This document shows, in pieces, positions 10,201 through 22,172 of a stretch of DNA of 64,000 nucleotides. The position numbers and the translations under genes are program-made. Under the pieces are notes generated by a model, which was given only the letters and a program-made list of their open reading frames with translations, searched no databases and was not told the DNA's origin. This DNA comes from Mycobacterium heckeshornense (GTDB taxonomy: Bacteria > Actinomycetota > Actinomycetes > Mycobacteriales > Mycobacteriaceae), in NCBI RefSeq assembly GCF_016592155.1, contig NZ_AP024237.1, positions 4,526,001 to 4,590,000 on the forward strand, written 5' to 3'. The number at the start of each line of letters is the position of its first letter. Position 1 is the stretch's first letter.

Positions 10201-10481
10201 TGCGGCATGCGCACGAGACGGGCATGCACTTCCACGACGCCGAGTTGATGCGGTTGCGCGCACACACCATGACAGACCTGACCTGCCGCCGTGATGCGCT
10301 GGGTGCCGCGCTTGAGTTCGCCCGTCGCCAGGGCGCGACTTTATTCGAAATGCGTTGTCTTTTAGACTTTTTCGACCTTACCGACGAAGGGAATACTTCC
10401 GAGCTGGCCGACGCTGTCCGGCGCTTCGCTGGTGACGCTCGTTGGCCGGAATTCGCACGGGCGCAAGCGATTCTTACGTGA
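7293..10481 (+). CDS. Adenylate/guanylate cyclase domain protein with AAA ATPase and TPR-like regions
   Basis: 1062 residues from GTG 7293, chosen for the AGGAGG 5-8 bp upstream; in-frame codons before it overlap the IS remnant. A class III cyclase domain comes first (about residues 60-240), with a metal-binding Asp in FVDLVDST, the second in KGDGLLAVFG and the Asn/Arg helix VNLSARL. It is followed by an AAA_16-type ATPase with Walker A GEPGIGKTR and Walker B LLVAEDVHW. The remainder is helical repeats resembling TPRs. The layout follows M. tuberculosis Rv0386 and relatives, but it ends in RRFAGDARWPEFARAQAILT with no LuxR-type helix-turn-helix. It is likely a cytoplasmic signalling protein; nucleotide specificity is not clear. 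Confidence 0.88.
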   Translation: MSPGENSASIDELLDRAVRAINAGDRATATSLAGRVLSADHGNPEAEDLLATPDRYGEIRRLAIMFVDLVDSTALSTRLEPETYHTVVGRYRDEVRRIVNRYEGHISSIKGDGLLAVFGHPIAHENDVRRAVAAGLDITRLVARLSEQAQRKFGVAINVRVGIHRGLVYLDTDQDDVYGFAVNLSARLCAVAEPGMVTVSDAVAPLVSDSFELETHAPVPVKGVEGLIGHCHVLGERAEATPLQSPPLIGRERERIWLQQSWQRACAGALSTPGVIFRGEPGIGKTRLATEAAELVRSAGGSVIELFGSPLHTDTGLHPVRRLVERRCGITRHTDGRDRLQLLQAELSAHGMDPHSAVPLLAPVIGVGPEQGYQPAAVEGRTLYELIAATVRRYVLACIGDQSGLLVAEDVHWFDPSTLELLNCLLAAADGRLLVVVTGRDGDWLRTDWPVTLFDLAPLNDEQSDALINALDPSVTDAQRTAVRNRCDGIPFYIEHVVGELDGAESGVPEALYELLFAGLPHSHSDVARVVGAAAVIGRAGDLHLLRSVVGCDAGQVDDVVSELVRTRVFERRGADGWRFRHELLREVAAELPPPSLRRDLHARAASALADAAARVEPDWGVVAAHLEQAQRYDDAVDAYQKASASARRRGALPEALAYLTTALSALASCAAGSTRDHKEIAIRLERASLAGATQGSQAGEAPADLQQCLQLASGGNYEDGLFATLTALISYYVPRAELRRAHELLDSLSARITKDRPWSYPAIASSLGCVTWLEGDFTAARAHLLRALADRSAADPRVLETAWWVAVDPISSAHVFLALTHMLCGDLDHANTELTESRRRCEDLGFPQNAHNRAHTYFMEIWIRLESGQLEQAATLAAELRSQSERSGLDLWRLVGATEHATVKALAALGSGADTATLTGRAEKIARLVDGSRLLHLNSYLTFHDAVIGRLLIAAGKLTKARERLEMALRHAHETGMHFHDAELMRLRAHTMTDLTCRRDALGAALEFARRQGATLFEMRCLLDFFDLTDEGNTSELADAVRRFAGDARWPEFARAQAILT

Positions 10482-10491
10482 TCCGCCGTCG

Positions 10492-11325
10492 CTACCTGAT
10501 TTTCCTGGGGCGCTGGGAGATTTCTTCGAGCGTCCGAATATTGCCCGCAACATCGGTACTCTCATGCCTGGCGACTGCGCTGATGATCCTGGGGAACGGT
10601 GTCCACCGCTCGGGCGGATGCAGATACCAGGAACTCAGCGCGGCTGTCCAGGCCTGCTGGTGCAATGACTTCTCCGGCGCGCTCAGCGGGTTCATCGCCA
10701 TGTAAATCGCGAAAAGCCAAGCCCCTTCACGCAATTTCGTCAACGCACGCTGGAGGAGACGCACCTGGTACGGCATCAGCCAGCGGGTCCAGCGAAGATC
10801 CGGGGAAAGCCGCTCGACGACTTTGACAATGTCCGGAATCTGCAGGCAGAGCAGGTCGTTGACGCGGCTGTAATCGTTCTTGAGCGCCTCCAGCGACCTG
10901 GGCGCCACCTTCACGAGCGCGTGGCCGAGATCGAAAGTGATGTGCGCATTCAGTCCGGCCATCATGTGTTGCACGATGATTGCCTGACCGTCCTGATCAC
11001 CGACAAACGCGACCTCCCAAGGCAACGTCAGGCCTTGGTAGTGCCCCCGATAGAAGTAGGCATTCAGCGCGTCGAAGTAGCGTTGGGCAAACGCGACATC
11101 GAGGTCTTGCATGCGACGTCCGTCATCGAATTTCCCCTCGTTGATCGCTTCGCGGATGGCGAGGGTGACCCGCCTGTACAAAACAGCGAAGTACCCGATG
11201 CCACTTTTGGCTTTCATCGACCAGCTGATGATCTGATCGATATTGCGCAAAACATCGTCGATGGTGCTGGGTTGTTTGAGTCGGCCCAGCGGCGGTTGGG
11301 GGCTAGGAGGCAGGGCGGCAGTCAT
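10492..11325 (-). CDS. DUF5995 family protein
   Basis: 277 residues, no signal peptide or clear membrane helix. The sequence matches the actinobacterial DUF5995 pattern: an N-terminal IDDVLRNIDQII helix, YRRVTLAIREAI, a central DVAFAQRYFDALNAYFYRG followed by FVGDQDGQAIIVQHMMAGLNAHI with conserved His residues, and FDLGHALV. The conserved His/Asp pattern suggests a helical metal-binding fold, but no activity is established. It lies 114 bp downstream of the DUF2236 gene on the same strand, so the two may act together. It converges with the cyclase gene, 10 bp apart. Confidence 0.8.
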   Translation of the reverse strand: MTAALPPSPQPPLGRLKQPSTIDDVLRNIDQIISWSMKAKSGIGYFAVLYRRVTLAIREAINEGKFDDGRRMQDLDVAFAQRYFDALNAYFYRGHYQGLTLPWEVAFVGDQDGQAIIVQHMMAGLNAHITFDLGHALVKVAPRSLEALKNDYSRVNDLLCLQIPDIVKVVERLSPDLRWTRWLMPYQVRLLQRALTKLREGAWLFAIYMAMNPLSAPEKSLHQQAWTAALSSWYLHPPERWTPFPRIISAVARHESTDVAGNIRTLEEISQRPRKIR

Positions 11326-11439
11326 CTCAGTGGGACCTCCCGTTCAATCCGATCGACACGCTGTCCGTCTTTACAGCGCGGGTCGCCCCAAGCGTCGCGA
11401 CCTTGCACCGCTCGGGTCTCGAGCGGGCTGATCCGTGCA

Positions 11440-12597
11440 TCACGCCGACAGCTCCCAGCTGCGGGCGAGGTGATCGGGTATGTTGAACGGCGCCCGCTGC
11501 CCACCTCGTTGAAGCCTGAACAAACCGTGTAGCAAGTCATGCCCGAATGGGCGAACTAGGCGCGACACAAGTTGGTAGCGCGGGGAGCCACGCTCGCTCC
11601 GTCCGAAGACGTGGACGAAGAACCAGTTGCTGATACGCGCGAGCCGCCCGAGGTCGTCGACGAGATCGGATGACGGCACGAGCAGCAGGTCGGAGACCTC
11701 GTCGCCGATCAGGTGCCGGATCAGCGGAGGGATCGTGTCGTCGAACCGGTGGAAGGGCGTCATCTCGTCAAGCAGATCGAGCAGCGCCTTGGTCATCGCC
11801 TGCCCTTCACGCGACGCCTGGAACTGCCTGCGCCGTATCGTCGCGACCAGCGCGGCGGCATCGTCGACGTCGCGCACGAGCAGCTCGTCCCGGATGCCCA
11901 TCAGGTGGCCGATGACGTTCCAGAGATGCAGGTACGCCTCGACATCCTGGGCGGACGCATGCACGCCCAGCCGCCGCAACGGGTCGGCAACGACATACGA
12001 GAACGCCAGGAGAGTCCCGGCGAGGTCCTCCTGGTTGATCGGTGTGCCCCACGCGGGATCCCACAGGCCGGGCTGCTGCTGGTTGCGGGCTTCGATCAGG
12101 TGGCGCACAGCGGCATGCATCAGGCGGACCCGCTGGATGGTGCGCCGCCCCTTGCCGTGTTCGTCGAGGCCGCCCATGCTGAGCGCGTCGATCAGGAACT
12201 GGCCGGTTTCCATCACACGCCGACGCGCATCGGTATCGAGCCGGGCGGTCAGATACAGGACCTTGACGCCATTGGCCGCCGCGTACGACGACGGCAGAGA
12301 CGCACAGAACAGGCAGATTGCGATCTGCACGCCCCATGTCTCGAATAACTGCTGCCCACGCTTGATCTTGCGCATGTCGGCCCACGGCGGCAGGGAGACA
12401 GTCTGGGCCAGGTAGGCCTGTATCTCCGCGGGCAGCCCCGCCGCGACCGGCTGGTCGTTGCGCACCAGCGTGCGCAGGATCGCGTTGACGTCGGCCACGC
12501 CTCCCCGGTCGAGTACGGCCGCGACGGGTATGTCCGCTACCGGATCGCCTAGCTGCCGCATGCGGTCGAGCAGCCCGTCGGTCCATCTGCCCGCCAT
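11440..12597 (-). CDS. Oxygenase MpaB/rubber oxygenase family protein (DUF2236)
   Basis: 385 residues. The helical core with QLFETWGVQIAICLFCASLP, TGQFLIDALSMGGL, a conserved VRLMHAAVRHLI helix and PINQEDLAGTLLAFSYVV is the DUF2236 signature. This family includes fungal MpaB and bacterial latex-clearing protein, which use b-type haem to cleave C=C bonds. The His in LMHAAVRHLI and the Arg before it correspond to the haem-binding region. The actual substrate in mycobacteria is unknown; lipids are a reasonable guess. It is the upstream member of a likely two-gene unit with the DUF5995 gene. Confidence 0.82.
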   Translation of the reverse strand: MAGRWTDGLLDRMRQLGDPVADIPVAAVLDRGGVADVNAILRTLVRNDQPVAAGLPAEIQAYLAQTVSLPPWADMRKIKRGQQLFETWGVQIAICLFCASLPSSYAAANGVKVLYLTARLDTDARRRVMETGQFLIDALSMGGLDEHGKGRRTIQRVRLMHAAVRHLIEARNQQQPGLWDPAWGTPINQEDLAGTLLAFSYVVADPLRRLGVHASAQDVEAYLHLWNVIGHLMGIRDELLVRDVDDAAALVATIRRRQFQASREGQAMTKALLDLLDEMTPFHRFDDTIPPLIRHLIGDEVSDLLLVPSSDLVDDLGRLARISNWFFVHVFGRSERGSPRYQLVSRLVRPFGHDLLHGLFRLQRGGQRAPFNIPDHLARSWELSA

Positions 12598-12634
12598 GCC
12601 GACAGCCTTGCAGATGTTGCGGGCTCGCCGTGGC

Positions 12635-13006
12635 CTAACGGCGCGGTTTCCACACCACGAGAGCGGTGCTCTTCGGCACCAGCGCGATGTCGCGTCGCTG
12701 GTTGGCCCGCAGGCGTTCGACCTCCTCGGTGAGCTCCTTGAGCCGGGCCTGCAACGCCTCCACCTGGTTGGTCAGCTCGATGATGCGTTTGATACCGGCA
12801 AGGTTGACGCCCTCGTGCTGGGAGAGCCGCTGCACCTCACGCAGCAACTCGACGTCGTGTTCGGAATAGCGGCGCCCCCCACCGGAAGTGCGCCGCGGAC
12901 GGACCAGACCGAGTCGGTCGTAGGTCCGCAACGTCTGAGCGTGCATGCCGGCCAGCTCGGCCGCCACCGAGATCAAGAACGTGCGCGATTCGTCTTTCTC
13001 AGCCAT
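12635..13006 (-). CDS. hspR: Heat shock repressor HspR (MerR family)
   Basis: 123 residues. The MerR-type winged helix is clear: AAELAGMHAQTLRTYDRLGL (about 14-33), the wing TSGGGRRYSEHDVELL, then a coiled-coil dimer helix and a charged C-terminus. HspR binds HAIR sites, usually with DnaK as co-repressor, and shuts off the dnaK operon and clpB; three HAIR sites are present in this window. Its ATG overlaps the dnaJ stop (TGATG), so it is the translationally coupled last gene of dnaK-grpE-dnaJ-hspR. The region up to the next gene is only 37 bp. Confidence 0.96.
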   Translation of the reverse strand: MAEKDESRTFLISVAAELAGMHAQTLRTYDRLGLVRPRRTSGGGRRYSEHDVELLREVQRLSQHEGVNLAGIKRIIELTNQVEALQARLKELTEEVERLRANQRRDIALVPKSTALVVWKPRR

Positions 13007-14184
13007 CAGCGATTACCTGCCCATCCGGCTCTCGGGTCGAAGCCGCTGGCCCGCTCCGCAGCGGCGTACGCCTCCAGTGCCTCCTTGGCGGAGCCGTCGA
13101 GGTTCGGCGGCACCGCAACCTTGACCGTCACCAGCAAGTCGCCGCTGCCGCCGCCGCGCTTGGGTATACCGCGACCACGTACCCGCAAGATGCGCCCGTC
13201 CGCAGTGCCCTTCGGCACCCGAACACCGACCCTGCCGTCCAATGTGGGCACCGAAAGTGTTGTGCCCAAAGCAAGTTCACTAAAGCTCACCGGCACGGTA
13301 ACGGTGAGGTCGTCCCCCTCGCGGCCAAACACCGGGTCCGGGCGCACGTGCACCGTCACGTAAAGGTCGCCCGAGGGTGCGCCGCGCAGCCCGGCCTCCC
13401 CCTGTCCGGGTAACCGGATGCGCTGACCATCCTCGACGCCCGGCGGAATCCGCACGTTGATCGTGCGGGTCCGCGTCGTGACACCCGTTCCCTTGCACTG
13501 GGTGCACGGGTGCTCGATGATCGACCCGCTGCCGCGGCAGTCGGTGCAGGGTTCGGAGAACCCGAAAGCGCCCTGGTTGCGGCTAATTACCCCAGTGCCG
13601 TTACATGCCGGGCAGACTCGCGGGCTGGTCCCCGGCCGCGCGCCGCTGCCATGACAGTTCGTGCATGGAGCCGGGCTGGTGAGCCGCAGCGGCATCGCCA
13701 CACCCTTGGCGGCCTCCACAAAACTGAGCTCGGCTTCGGTTTCGAGGTCGTTGCCGCGACGCGGCCGGCTCGGCCGGGGCGAGGCTCCACGACCGAACAG
13801 GCCCCCGAACAGGTCGCCGATGGTGCTGCCGCCGGTCTGGCTGGCGGCGTCGAACAAATCGCTGAGGTTGAACTCGACGCCGTCGCCGCCCATGCCGAAA
13901 CCGCCGAAGTTGGCCCCGCTGAAGCGGCGGCCGAACCCGCCAGTGCCGGCGAACAACCGTCGAGTTTCGTCGTACTCCTTGCGTTTGGCCGGGTCGGACA
14001 GCACGCTGTGCGCTTCCGACACCGCCTTGAACCGTTCTGCAGCGCGAGGATCGTTGCGGTTGGCGTCGGGGTGCAGTTCGCGCGCCAGCTTGCGGTAGGC
14101 GCGCTTGATCTCGTCTTGGCTGGCATCAGGGGAGACGCCTAGCTCCTTGTAGAAGTCTTTCTCGACCCATTCGCGTTGGGCCAC
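13006..14184 (-). CDS. dnaJ1: Chaperone DnaJ (type A co-chaperone of DnaK)
   Basis: 392 residues. A J-domain lies at about 10-75 with the HPD tripeptide in [12 protein letters not shown]. Then come a G/F-rich linker (about 85-120), four zinc-binding CxxCxGxG repeats ([36 protein letters not shown]), and the C-terminal peptide-binding domains. This is a complete class A DnaJ that stimulates DnaK ATP hydrolysis. It matches DnaJ1 of the mycobacterial heat-shock operon (the unlinked DnaJ2 is a separate gene). Gene order and spacing (63 bp from grpE, overlapping hspR) support one operon. Confidence 0.97.
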   Translation of the reverse strand: MAQREWVEKDFYKELGVSPDASQDEIKRAYRKLARELHPDANRNDPRAAERFKAVSEAHSVLSDPAKRKEYDETRRLFAGTGGFGRRFSGANFGGFGMGGDGVEFNLSDLFDAASQTGGSTIGDLFGGLFGRGASPRPSRPRRGNDLETEAELSFVEAAKGVAMPLRLTSPAPCTNCHGSGARPGTSPRVCPACNGTGVISRNQGAFGFSEPCTDCRGSGSIIEHPCTQCKGTGVTTRTRTINVRIPPGVEDGQRIRLPGQGEAGLRGAPSGDLYVTVHVRPDPVFGREGDDLTVTVPVSFSELALGTTLSVPTLDGRVGVRVPKGTADGRILRVRGRGIPKRGGGSGDLLVTVKVAVPPNLDGSAKEALEAYAAAERASGFDPRAGWAGNR

Positions 14185-14247
14185 ACCGCGTCACCCCCTT
14201 CCCGCCTTCCTCTGGCTTCCGATGAAGTTGTGCACCGCCGGCCGCGG

Positions 14248-14969
14248 TTAGTCGGCCGGCGGTTCTGCCTCTGCGGGCTGCTCCCCCGCGGTCGCCTCGG
14301 TATCCGACCCGCTCGCTGTTTCGGCCACTGCGGGAACAGCTTCAGCGCTCTCGGTCTCCGCGGCAACGTCGGCACCATCCTCGACGACGGTGTCGACGAC
14401 GACCACCAACGCGTGCCGCAGGACTTGGTCGCCGAGCTTGTAGCCCTGCCGCAGCACACTGCCGATCACCGGCTTGGTGCCCTCCGCGCCGTCGCCCTCG
14501 TGCTGGACGGCTTCGTGCAGCACCGGGTCGAAGTCGTCGCCCTCGGCGCCGAACGCGCTCAACCCCAGTCCGCTCAGCGCGCTGGTCAGCTTGTCGGCGA
14601 CCGACTTCAGCGGACCCGATTCCAGGTCGCCGTGGCTGCGGGCGCGGTCGAGATCGTCGAGCACGCCCAGCAATTGGCTGATGACCATGGCCTTCGCCCG
14701 GTCGGCGGCCGCCTGCTGGTCGCGCAAGGCGCGCTTGCGGTAATTGGCGAAGTCGGCCTGGACTCGCTGCAGATCAGCGGTCAGCTCGGCGACTTTGTCC
14801 TCGGCCACCGCCGAGGCTGGCGCCGGGCCCGGTGCCGAAGCAGCCGGCGCCTCCGCCGCTGTCGGCGCGCTGGACGCCGACCCGGAGTCGACATGGCGCA
14901 CCTCGCCGGTCTCGGGGTCGATTCGCCGCTTGTCGGTGACCGTTACCTGTTCGCGTGCATTACCTTCTG

Positions 14970-14973
<4 letters not shown>
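14248..14973 (-). CDS. grpE: Nucleotide exchange factor GrpE
   Basis: 241 residues. A long Ala/Pro-rich N-terminal region is followed by a coiled-coil helix ([20 protein letters not shown], about 63-82) and the beta-sandwich wing with [15 protein letters not shown] and [15 protein letters not shown]. The last signature, [20 protein letters not shown], is typical of GrpE. It releases ADP from DnaK. The acidic, Ala/Pro-rich C-terminal extension is common in mycobacterial GrpE. Its start overlaps the dnaK stop by four bases (ATGA), so the two are translationally coupled. Confidence 0.97.
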
Positions 14974-16835
<1,862 letters not shown>

Positions 16836-16877
16836 GGTGAATCCTCCCTGAGTAGTCGAGCTTCTTCACTGCACTAT

Positions 16878-16898
16878 GCTGAGTGAACCCCGCTCAAG
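16878..16898. promoter_or_regulatory. HAIR element 1 upstream of dnaK
   Basis: GCTGAGT-N7-GCTCAAG, a slightly degenerate HspR-associated inverted repeat, 43 bp before the dnaK start codon and therefore in or near the promoter. Confidence 0.75.
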
Positions 16899-16933
16899 AC
16901 TAGTGTCAGCCCGGGTAATGCTGTCAACCCAGG

Positions 16934-16954
16934 CTTGAGCCTGGCACACTCAAG
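16934..16954. promoter_or_regulatory. HAIR element 2 upstream of dnaK
   Basis: CTTGAGC-N7-ACTCAAG matches the HspR consensus at 13 of 14 arm positions, the best of the three copies in this window. Its centre is 56 bp from that of HAIR 1. The rest of the 377-bp gap to the permease gene shows no further element I can support. Confidence 0.88.
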
Positions 16955-17212
16955 TTGTCGATCGGAGTAACGGCGCGGGCGGGCCGTTTGTTCCCGGCCC
17001 GGCGCGCCCCGAGCCGCGCACCGACACCGAGGTCGGGGCGGCGCGCGGTGGACGCGCAGCGTCAGCGTCCCCGCGCCGACCACCCTCGCCAGCGTCCGGC
17101 TGGCCAGGCCGGGCGGCCGCTCAGCGACGGCTGTCGGATAGCCTTGCAACCAATCCGTTTCTCCGCAGTGCCCGCCTTGCCGCGGTGCACCAAGCCGCAC
17201 GATAGGAAGTTG

Positions 17213-18754
17213 ATGTCACCGCCGCCCCGCACTGGACCCGCCGTCGGGGCCGGCGCACGCGACTTGCTCACCCGCGAAGATGCCGGCTACCACCACGACC
17301 TGCATCGCCGGCAGCTGCAGATGATCGCGATCGGCGGCGCCATCGGCACCGGGTTGTTCCTCGGCGCGGGCGGACGGCTCGCTTCGGCGGGGCCCGGCTT
17401 GTTCATCGTCTACGCGGTCTGCGGCGCCTTTGTGTTCCTGATCCTGCGGGCACTCGGCGAACTCGTGTTGCACCGCCCGTCGTCTGGCTCGTTCGTGTCC
17501 TATGCCCGCGAATTCTTCGGGGAGAAAACTGCTTTCGTCGCCGGCTGGATGTACTTTCTGAACTGGGCGATGGCGAGCATTGTCGACAGCACGGCTATCG
17601 CGAACTACCTCCACTATTGGACGGCGCTAGAAGTGATTCCGCAGTGGACGCTTGCGCTGATCGCGCTGCTGGCGGTGGTGTCGGTGAACCTGATCTCCGT
17701 CAAGGCCTTCGGCGAGTTCGAGTTTTGGGCCGCGTTGATCAAGGTGCTGGCGCTCATCACTTTCCTGGTCGTCGGGACCGTATTTTTGGCCGGGCGCTTC
17801 CAGGTCGACGGCCAAAGCACCGGCTTCGGCCTGTGGCGCGACAACGGGGGCTTGTTGCCGACCGGGCTGTTACCGCTGGTCCTGGTCACTTCAGGTGTCA
17901 TATTTGCTTATGCCGCAGTCGAATTGGTCGGCACCGCCGCCGGGGAAACGGCGGAGCCGGAGAAGGTCATGCCCCGCGCGATCAACTCCGTGGTGCTGCG
18001 TATCGCAATCTTCTACGTCGGCTCGGTCCTGCTTTTGGCGCTGCTGCTGCCCTACACCACGTACAAACAACACGAGAGCCCATTCGTTACGTTTTTCTCC
18101 CACATCGGTTTTTCCGGCGCCGGCAGCGTGATGAACCTCGTGGTCGTCACCGCGGCGTTCTCGAGCCTGAACGCCGGACTGTATTCCACCGGCCGCATCC
18201 TGCGGTCGATGGCAGTCAACGGCAGCGGCCCCAAGTTCACCGCGCGGATGTCGAAAAACGGTGTGCCATACGGGGGAATCCTGCTCACCGCCACGATCGG
18301 GCTGTTCGGTGTCGTACTCAACGCCGTCAAGCCCGGCCAAGCCTTCGAGATCGTGCTGAACATCGCCGCAGTGGGCATCATGGCGGCGTGGGCCACCATC
18401 GTGGCGTGCCAGCTGCGCCTCTATCGCCGGACAAAGGCCGGCCTGATGCAGCGGCCGCGATTCCGGATGCCGCTGGCCCCCTACAGCGGCTACGTCACCC
18501 TGGCTTTCCTGGCGGGTGTGCTAGTGCTGATGGTGCTGGACGCCCAGCGAGGTCCGTGGATCATCGCCACTCTGGTGCTCGGCATTCCCGCACTCGTCGG
18601 CGGCTGGTTCATCGTCCGCAACCGGGTGACGGCGGCGGCCCAAGGATTCGCCGGCCCGACAGTCGATGCGGTCAACAGCGATTCCCCTGTCGCACAAGAT
18701 ATCCCAATGGCCGCCCCGGTCGTCGTCGAACAGGCGGCAGAGCCCGACGATTGA
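17213..18754 (+). CDS. ansP2: Amino acid permease, L-asparagine permease AnsP-like
   Basis: 513 residues with about twelve hydrophobic segments. The start of the first helix, [20 protein letters not shown], is the signature of the amino acid-polyamine-organocation (AAT) family, and later [20 protein letters not shown] is also family-typical. Transport is H+-coupled amino acid uptake in the cytoplasmic membrane. The symbol rests on position: in M. tuberculosis ansP2 (Rv0346c) lies near dnaK, and here the gene diverges from dnaK. The specificity (asparagine, aspartate or others) cannot be read from the sequence. ATG 17213 follows AGGAAG; a longer in-frame reading would run into the dnaK promoter. 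Confidence 0.88.
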   Translation: MSPPPRTGPAVGAGARDLLTREDAGYHHDLHRRQLQMIAIGGAIGTGLFLGAGGRLASAGPGLFIVYAVCGAFVFLILRALGELVLHRPSSGSFVSYAREFFGEKTAFVAGWMYFLNWAMASIVDSTAIANYLHYWTALEVIPQWTLALIALLAVVSVNLISVKAFGEFEFWAALIKVLALITFLVVGTVFLAGRFQVDGQSTGFGLWRDNGGLLPTGLLPLVLVTSGVIFAYAAVELVGTAAGETAEPEKVMPRAINSVVLRIAIFYVGSVLLLALLLPYTTYKQHESPFVTFFSHIGFSGAGSVMNLVVVTAAFSSLNAGLYSTGRILRSMAVNGSGPKFTARMSKNGVPYGGILLTATIGLFGVVLNAVKPGQAFEIVLNIAAVGIMAAWATIVACQLRLYRRTKAGLMQRPRFRMPLAPYSGYVTLAFLAGVLVLMVLDAQRGPWIIATLVLGIPALVGGWFIVRNRVTAAAQGFAGPTVDAVNSDSPVAQDIPMAAPVVVEQAAEPDD

Positions 18755-18805
18755 CCCGAGGGCATCGAGGCCGAAATTCAGGGTCGCAGTCGTTAGCGCT
18801 GACGA

Positions 18806-21688
18806 TTACCTCGCGGACGTCGCCACTGCGTCGCCGTCTTCCCACAGCAGGAGTTGGCGCACCGCCGGGCGCGGTCCGTACGGGCGAAGCATCTGGCTGG
18901 CGGGGCGCGGCCGCACTCGCTGCGGCCACCAGAACCAGCGGCCCAGCAAGGTGGCGATCGACGGCGTCATGAAGGCCCGCACGACCAGTGTGTCGAACAG
19001 CAAGCCCAGCGCGATGGTGGTGCCGACCTGGGCGAGAATCACCAAGGCGCTGAACGCGAAGGTCGCCATGGTGGCGGCAAACACCAGACCGGCAGAGGTG
19101 ACCACCGAACCAGAGCCGGCCATCGCGCGGATAGTGCCCGTCTTCAGTCCGGCCCCGATTTCCTCTTTGAACCGCGAGATCAGCAGCAGGTTGTAGTCGG
19201 ATCCGACCGCCAACAGCAGGATGACGGCCAGCGCCAGCACGACCCAATACAACTGGATGCCGAGAAGGTCCTGCCAGACCAGCACGGACAGCCCGAACGA
19301 GGCGCCCAGCGACAGCGCGACCGTCCCCACGATGACGATCGCGGCAACCAGGCTTCGGGTGATGAACATCATGATGAGCATGATCAGGCTCAATGCTGCG
19401 ATGCCGACGATCATCAGGTCATATTTGACCGAATCCTGGATGTCCTTGTAGGTTGCCGCCGTTCCGGCGAGATAGATGTGGGACCCCTCGAGAATCGTCC
19501 CTTTCACCGCCTCTTTCGCGGCGTTCCTGATCAGGTCGACGTGCTTGATGCCCTCCGGGGTCGCTGGAATACCTTCATGGGTGATGATCATTTCCGCGGC
19601 CTTGCCATCCGGCGACATGAAGAGTTTCACACCGCGCTTGAAATCGGGGTTCGAGAAGACCTCCGGAGGCAAATAGAATGAATCGTCAATTTTGGCCTTG
19701 TCGAAGGCTTGTCCCATCGCAGCCGGATTGTCGTTCGCATACGCCGACTGGTTGTTGATCCCGGAATTAGTAGCGTAGTTCGAGAGCGTCAATTCCAGAT
19801 TCGTCATCTGGCTGTCGATCTGGGGCGGTATCAGCGCCACCAGTCGCGGCTGGAGCGCATCCAATTTGTCCAACGACGCCGTGATGCTGGCGAACTGGTC
19901 GGCGAGTTCGTCGATGCCGTCGATCGCGTCGAAGACGCTTCTCAGCGCGAAGCAAACCGGGATGTCGTAGCAGTGCTTCTCCCAGTAGAAGTAACTGCGA
20001 ATCGGTCGGAAGAAGTCGTCGAAATCGGCGATCTTGTCGCGGAGTTCGTTGATCGTCGCGATCGTGTCGTGAAAGCTTTGAGTCTGCTCGTGCGTCGCGG
20101 CGGCACTCTGCTGTTGGAGGGCATATTGCTGGCGCAGTATGTTGATCGTTTTCCTCAGCTCGCCGGCCTGCTTGAGCAGATCGGCAGCGCGGTCTTTCTG
20201 GTATGTCAGGTTCATGACTTGGCCGACGCTTTGCTGACTGAGTTGAAACGGTATCGAGCTGTGGTCGAGCGGCGTTCCCAAGGGCCGGGTGATCGCCTGC
20301 ACCTTTGCGATACCCGGAGTGTGGAAGACGTTTTTGGCCACCCGCTCCAGCACGAGCATGTCGGCGGGGTTCCGCAGGTCATGGTCCGCTTCGAGCATCA
20401 GCAGCTCGGGATTCAGCCGGGCCTGCGAGAAGTGCCGCTCGGCAGCCGCATATCCGACCTTGGCCGGAGTCGCTGCGGGCAGATACGGCTTGGAGTCATA
20501 ACTTGTTTTGTATCCCGGCAAGGTGAGCAACCCGATGAGTGCGACGGCGATCGTGACGGTGAGAATCGGCGCCGGCCAGCGCACGATCGCGGTGCCGATG
20601 CGTCGCCATCCTCGGGTCCTCATCGTGACCCTCGGTTCGAACAGACCGAACCGGCTGCCCACCGCAAGAAGGGCCGGGGCCAGGGTCAGCGCGGCCAGAA
20701 CGCAAACCAGCATCCCCACCGCGGCGGGAACGCCCATCGAGTGGAAATAAGGCTGGCGCGCAAACGTCAGGCAAAAGACCGCCCCGGTGATGGTCAGGCC
20801 CGAACCCAAGACCACGTGGGCGGTGCCGTGAAACATGGTGTCGAAGGCCGTCTTTCGATCTTCGCCGGCTCCCCGCGCCTCGTGGTATCGGCCGAGCACA
20901 AATATCGCGTAGTCGGTGCCGGCGGCAATCGCCAGCAACGTAAGGATGTTGACGGCGAAGGTCGAAAGCTGGATCAAGCCAAGGTTCCCCAGCACGGCCA
21001 CGACTCCCCGCGCCGACACCAGTTCGACAAGGACCGCGAATAGCACCATCATCGTGGTGATCACAGACCGGTAGACCCAAAGCAGCATCAGCACGATCAC
21101 TAACAGGGTGATCAGGGTTACCTTCAGCAATCCCTTGTTGCCGACCTGGAATTGATCGGTGATCAGTGGCGCCTGGCCGGTGACATAGGCCTTGACCCCG
21201 TTGGGCGGAGACGTGTGCTCAACGATGTCGCGAACCGCGTTGACGGATTCACCCGCTAACGCGTCGCCTTGATTGCCGGCAAGATACACCTGAACCAGGG
21301 CCGCCTTGCCGTCGTTGCTCTGCGACGCGGACGCGGTCAGCGGATCTCCCCAGAAATCCTGGATGTGCTCGACATGTTTCGTGTCCGCCTCGAGCCGACG
21401 GATCATCGTGTCGTAGAACCGGTGAGCATCGTCGCCAAGCGGTTTATCGCCCTCCAGCACGATCATCGCCGCGCTGTCGGAATCAAATTGTTTGAACACC
21501 TTGCCGATGCGTTTCATCGCCTGAAACGCCGGCGCGTCAGGGGAACTCATGCCCACCTGATGCGCTTCTGCTACGGCTTCCAGTCGCGGTACCGCGATGT
21601 TGGTGACGGCGGCCACGCCCAGCCACAACAGGATGATCGGCACCCCAAGCCGGCGGATGCTGTGGGGTACGGCGTCGTGATTGCTCAT
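18806..21688 (-). CDS. MmpL-family RND transporter
   Basis: 960 residues. Two copies of a membrane helix plus large periplasmic loop are followed by five-helix bundles. The motifs [20 protein letters not shown] (first half) and [20 protein letters not shown] (second half) carry the Asp-Tyr pairs for proton relay, and the [20 protein letters not shown] ending is shared by MmpL proteins. A coiled-coil insert of about 100 residues ([17 protein letters not shown] region) lies in the second periplasmic loop, as in the MmpL4/MmpL5 type. These pumps export lipids or siderophores across the inner membrane. The ATG overlaps the mmpS stop (ATGA), so MmpS is its coupled partner. Confidence 0.95.
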   Translation of the reverse strand: MSNHDAVPHSIRRLGVPIILLWLGVAAVTNIAVPRLEAVAEAHQVGMSSPDAPAFQAMKRIGKVFKQFDSDSAAMIVLEGDKPLGDDAHRFYDTMIRRLEADTKHVEHIQDFWGDPLTASASQSNDGKAALVQVYLAGNQGDALAGESVNAVRDIVEHTSPPNGVKAYVTGQAPLITDQFQVGNKGLLKVTLITLLVIVLMLLWVYRSVITTMMVLFAVLVELVSARGVVAVLGNLGLIQLSTFAVNILTLLAIAAGTDYAIFVLGRYHEARGAGEDRKTAFDTMFHGTAHVVLGSGLTITGAVFCLTFARQPYFHSMGVPAAVGMLVCVLAALTLAPALLAVGSRFGLFEPRVTMRTRGWRRIGTAIVRWPAPILTVTIAVALIGLLTLPGYKTSYDSKPYLPAATPAKVGYAAAERHFSQARLNPELLMLEADHDLRNPADMLVLERVAKNVFHTPGIAKVQAITRPLGTPLDHSSIPFQLSQQSVGQVMNLTYQKDRAADLLKQAGELRKTINILRQQYALQQQSAAATHEQTQSFHDTIATINELRDKIADFDDFFRPIRSYFYWEKHCYDIPVCFALRSVFDAIDGIDELADQFASITASLDKLDALQPRLVALIPPQIDSQMTNLELTLSNYATNSGINNQSAYANDNPAAMGQAFDKAKIDDSFYLPPEVFSNPDFKRGVKLFMSPDGKAAEMIITHEGIPATPEGIKHVDLIRNAAKEAVKGTILEGSHIYLAGTAATYKDIQDSVKYDLMIVGIAALSLIMLIMMFITRSLVAAIVIVGTVALSLGASFGLSVLVWQDLLGIQLYWVVLALAVILLLAVGSDYNLLLISRFKEEIGAGLKTGTIRAMAGSGSVVTSAGLVFAATMATFAFSALVILAQVGTTIALGLLFDTLVVRAFMTPSIATLLGRWFWWPQRVRPRPASQMLRPYGPRPAVRQLLLWEDGDAVATSAR

Positions 21689-22131
21689 CCGGACTTGTCC
21701 AGGCAGAACGTGTAGGCGTTCACTTCGTTGACAATCCTCTCGTCCTTGACCTCGTCGTTGATGATGATCCGGCAGCCGAGTGTGCCGCTGTTGCCTTGCG
21801 CGGTCAGGTTGGCGATCACCGCGGGGTCTGTGGTGGTGGCCTCGTACTTCCACGGCAGTGGAGCGTGGTCCACTCGCTGCGGCGCGGCGTGGATGTCCTG
21901 GTAGTTGATGGTCGCCACCGCCCCGCTGTCACCGAAGACCTCGTAGACGACGTGCTTGGGGTTGAACGGGACGCTCTCGTTGAGCACGCCGGTCGGAGTG
22001 GACGTGTCGTTGTGCGATCCGAAGATGCCGTGCAACCGATAGACGCCGAGCCCGGCGACAGCGACCACCGCCGCCGCTACCAGCACCATCCATCTGCGTC
22101 TCACCAGACGCGTTAGTGAAATCCTTTGCAC
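21685..22131 (-). CDS. MmpS-family membrane protein, accessory to MmpL
   Basis: 148 residues. One N-terminal membrane helix ([18 protein letters not shown]) is followed by the periplasmic MmpS beta-domain. That has [31 protein letters not shown], and [10 protein letters not shown]...NAYTFC with the two conserved cysteines. The sequence is close to the MmpS4/MmpS5 pattern. GTG 22131 was chosen because GGAAGG lies seven bases upstream and the length agrees with the family; longer readings add about 160 residues unlike MmpS. A strong hairpin lies in the leader. Confidence 0.92.
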   Translation of the reverse strand: MQRISLTRLVRRRWMVLVAAAVVAVAGLGVYRLHGIFGSHNDTSTPTGVLNESVPFNPKHVVYEVFGDSGAVATINYQDIHAAPQRVDHAPLPWKYEATTTDPAVIANLTAQGNSGTLGCRIIINDEVKDERIVNEVNAYTFCLDKSG

Positions 22132-22172
22132 GCGTTGGCCTTCCGGCACCGATGACACATCGCTAGTCAGGG

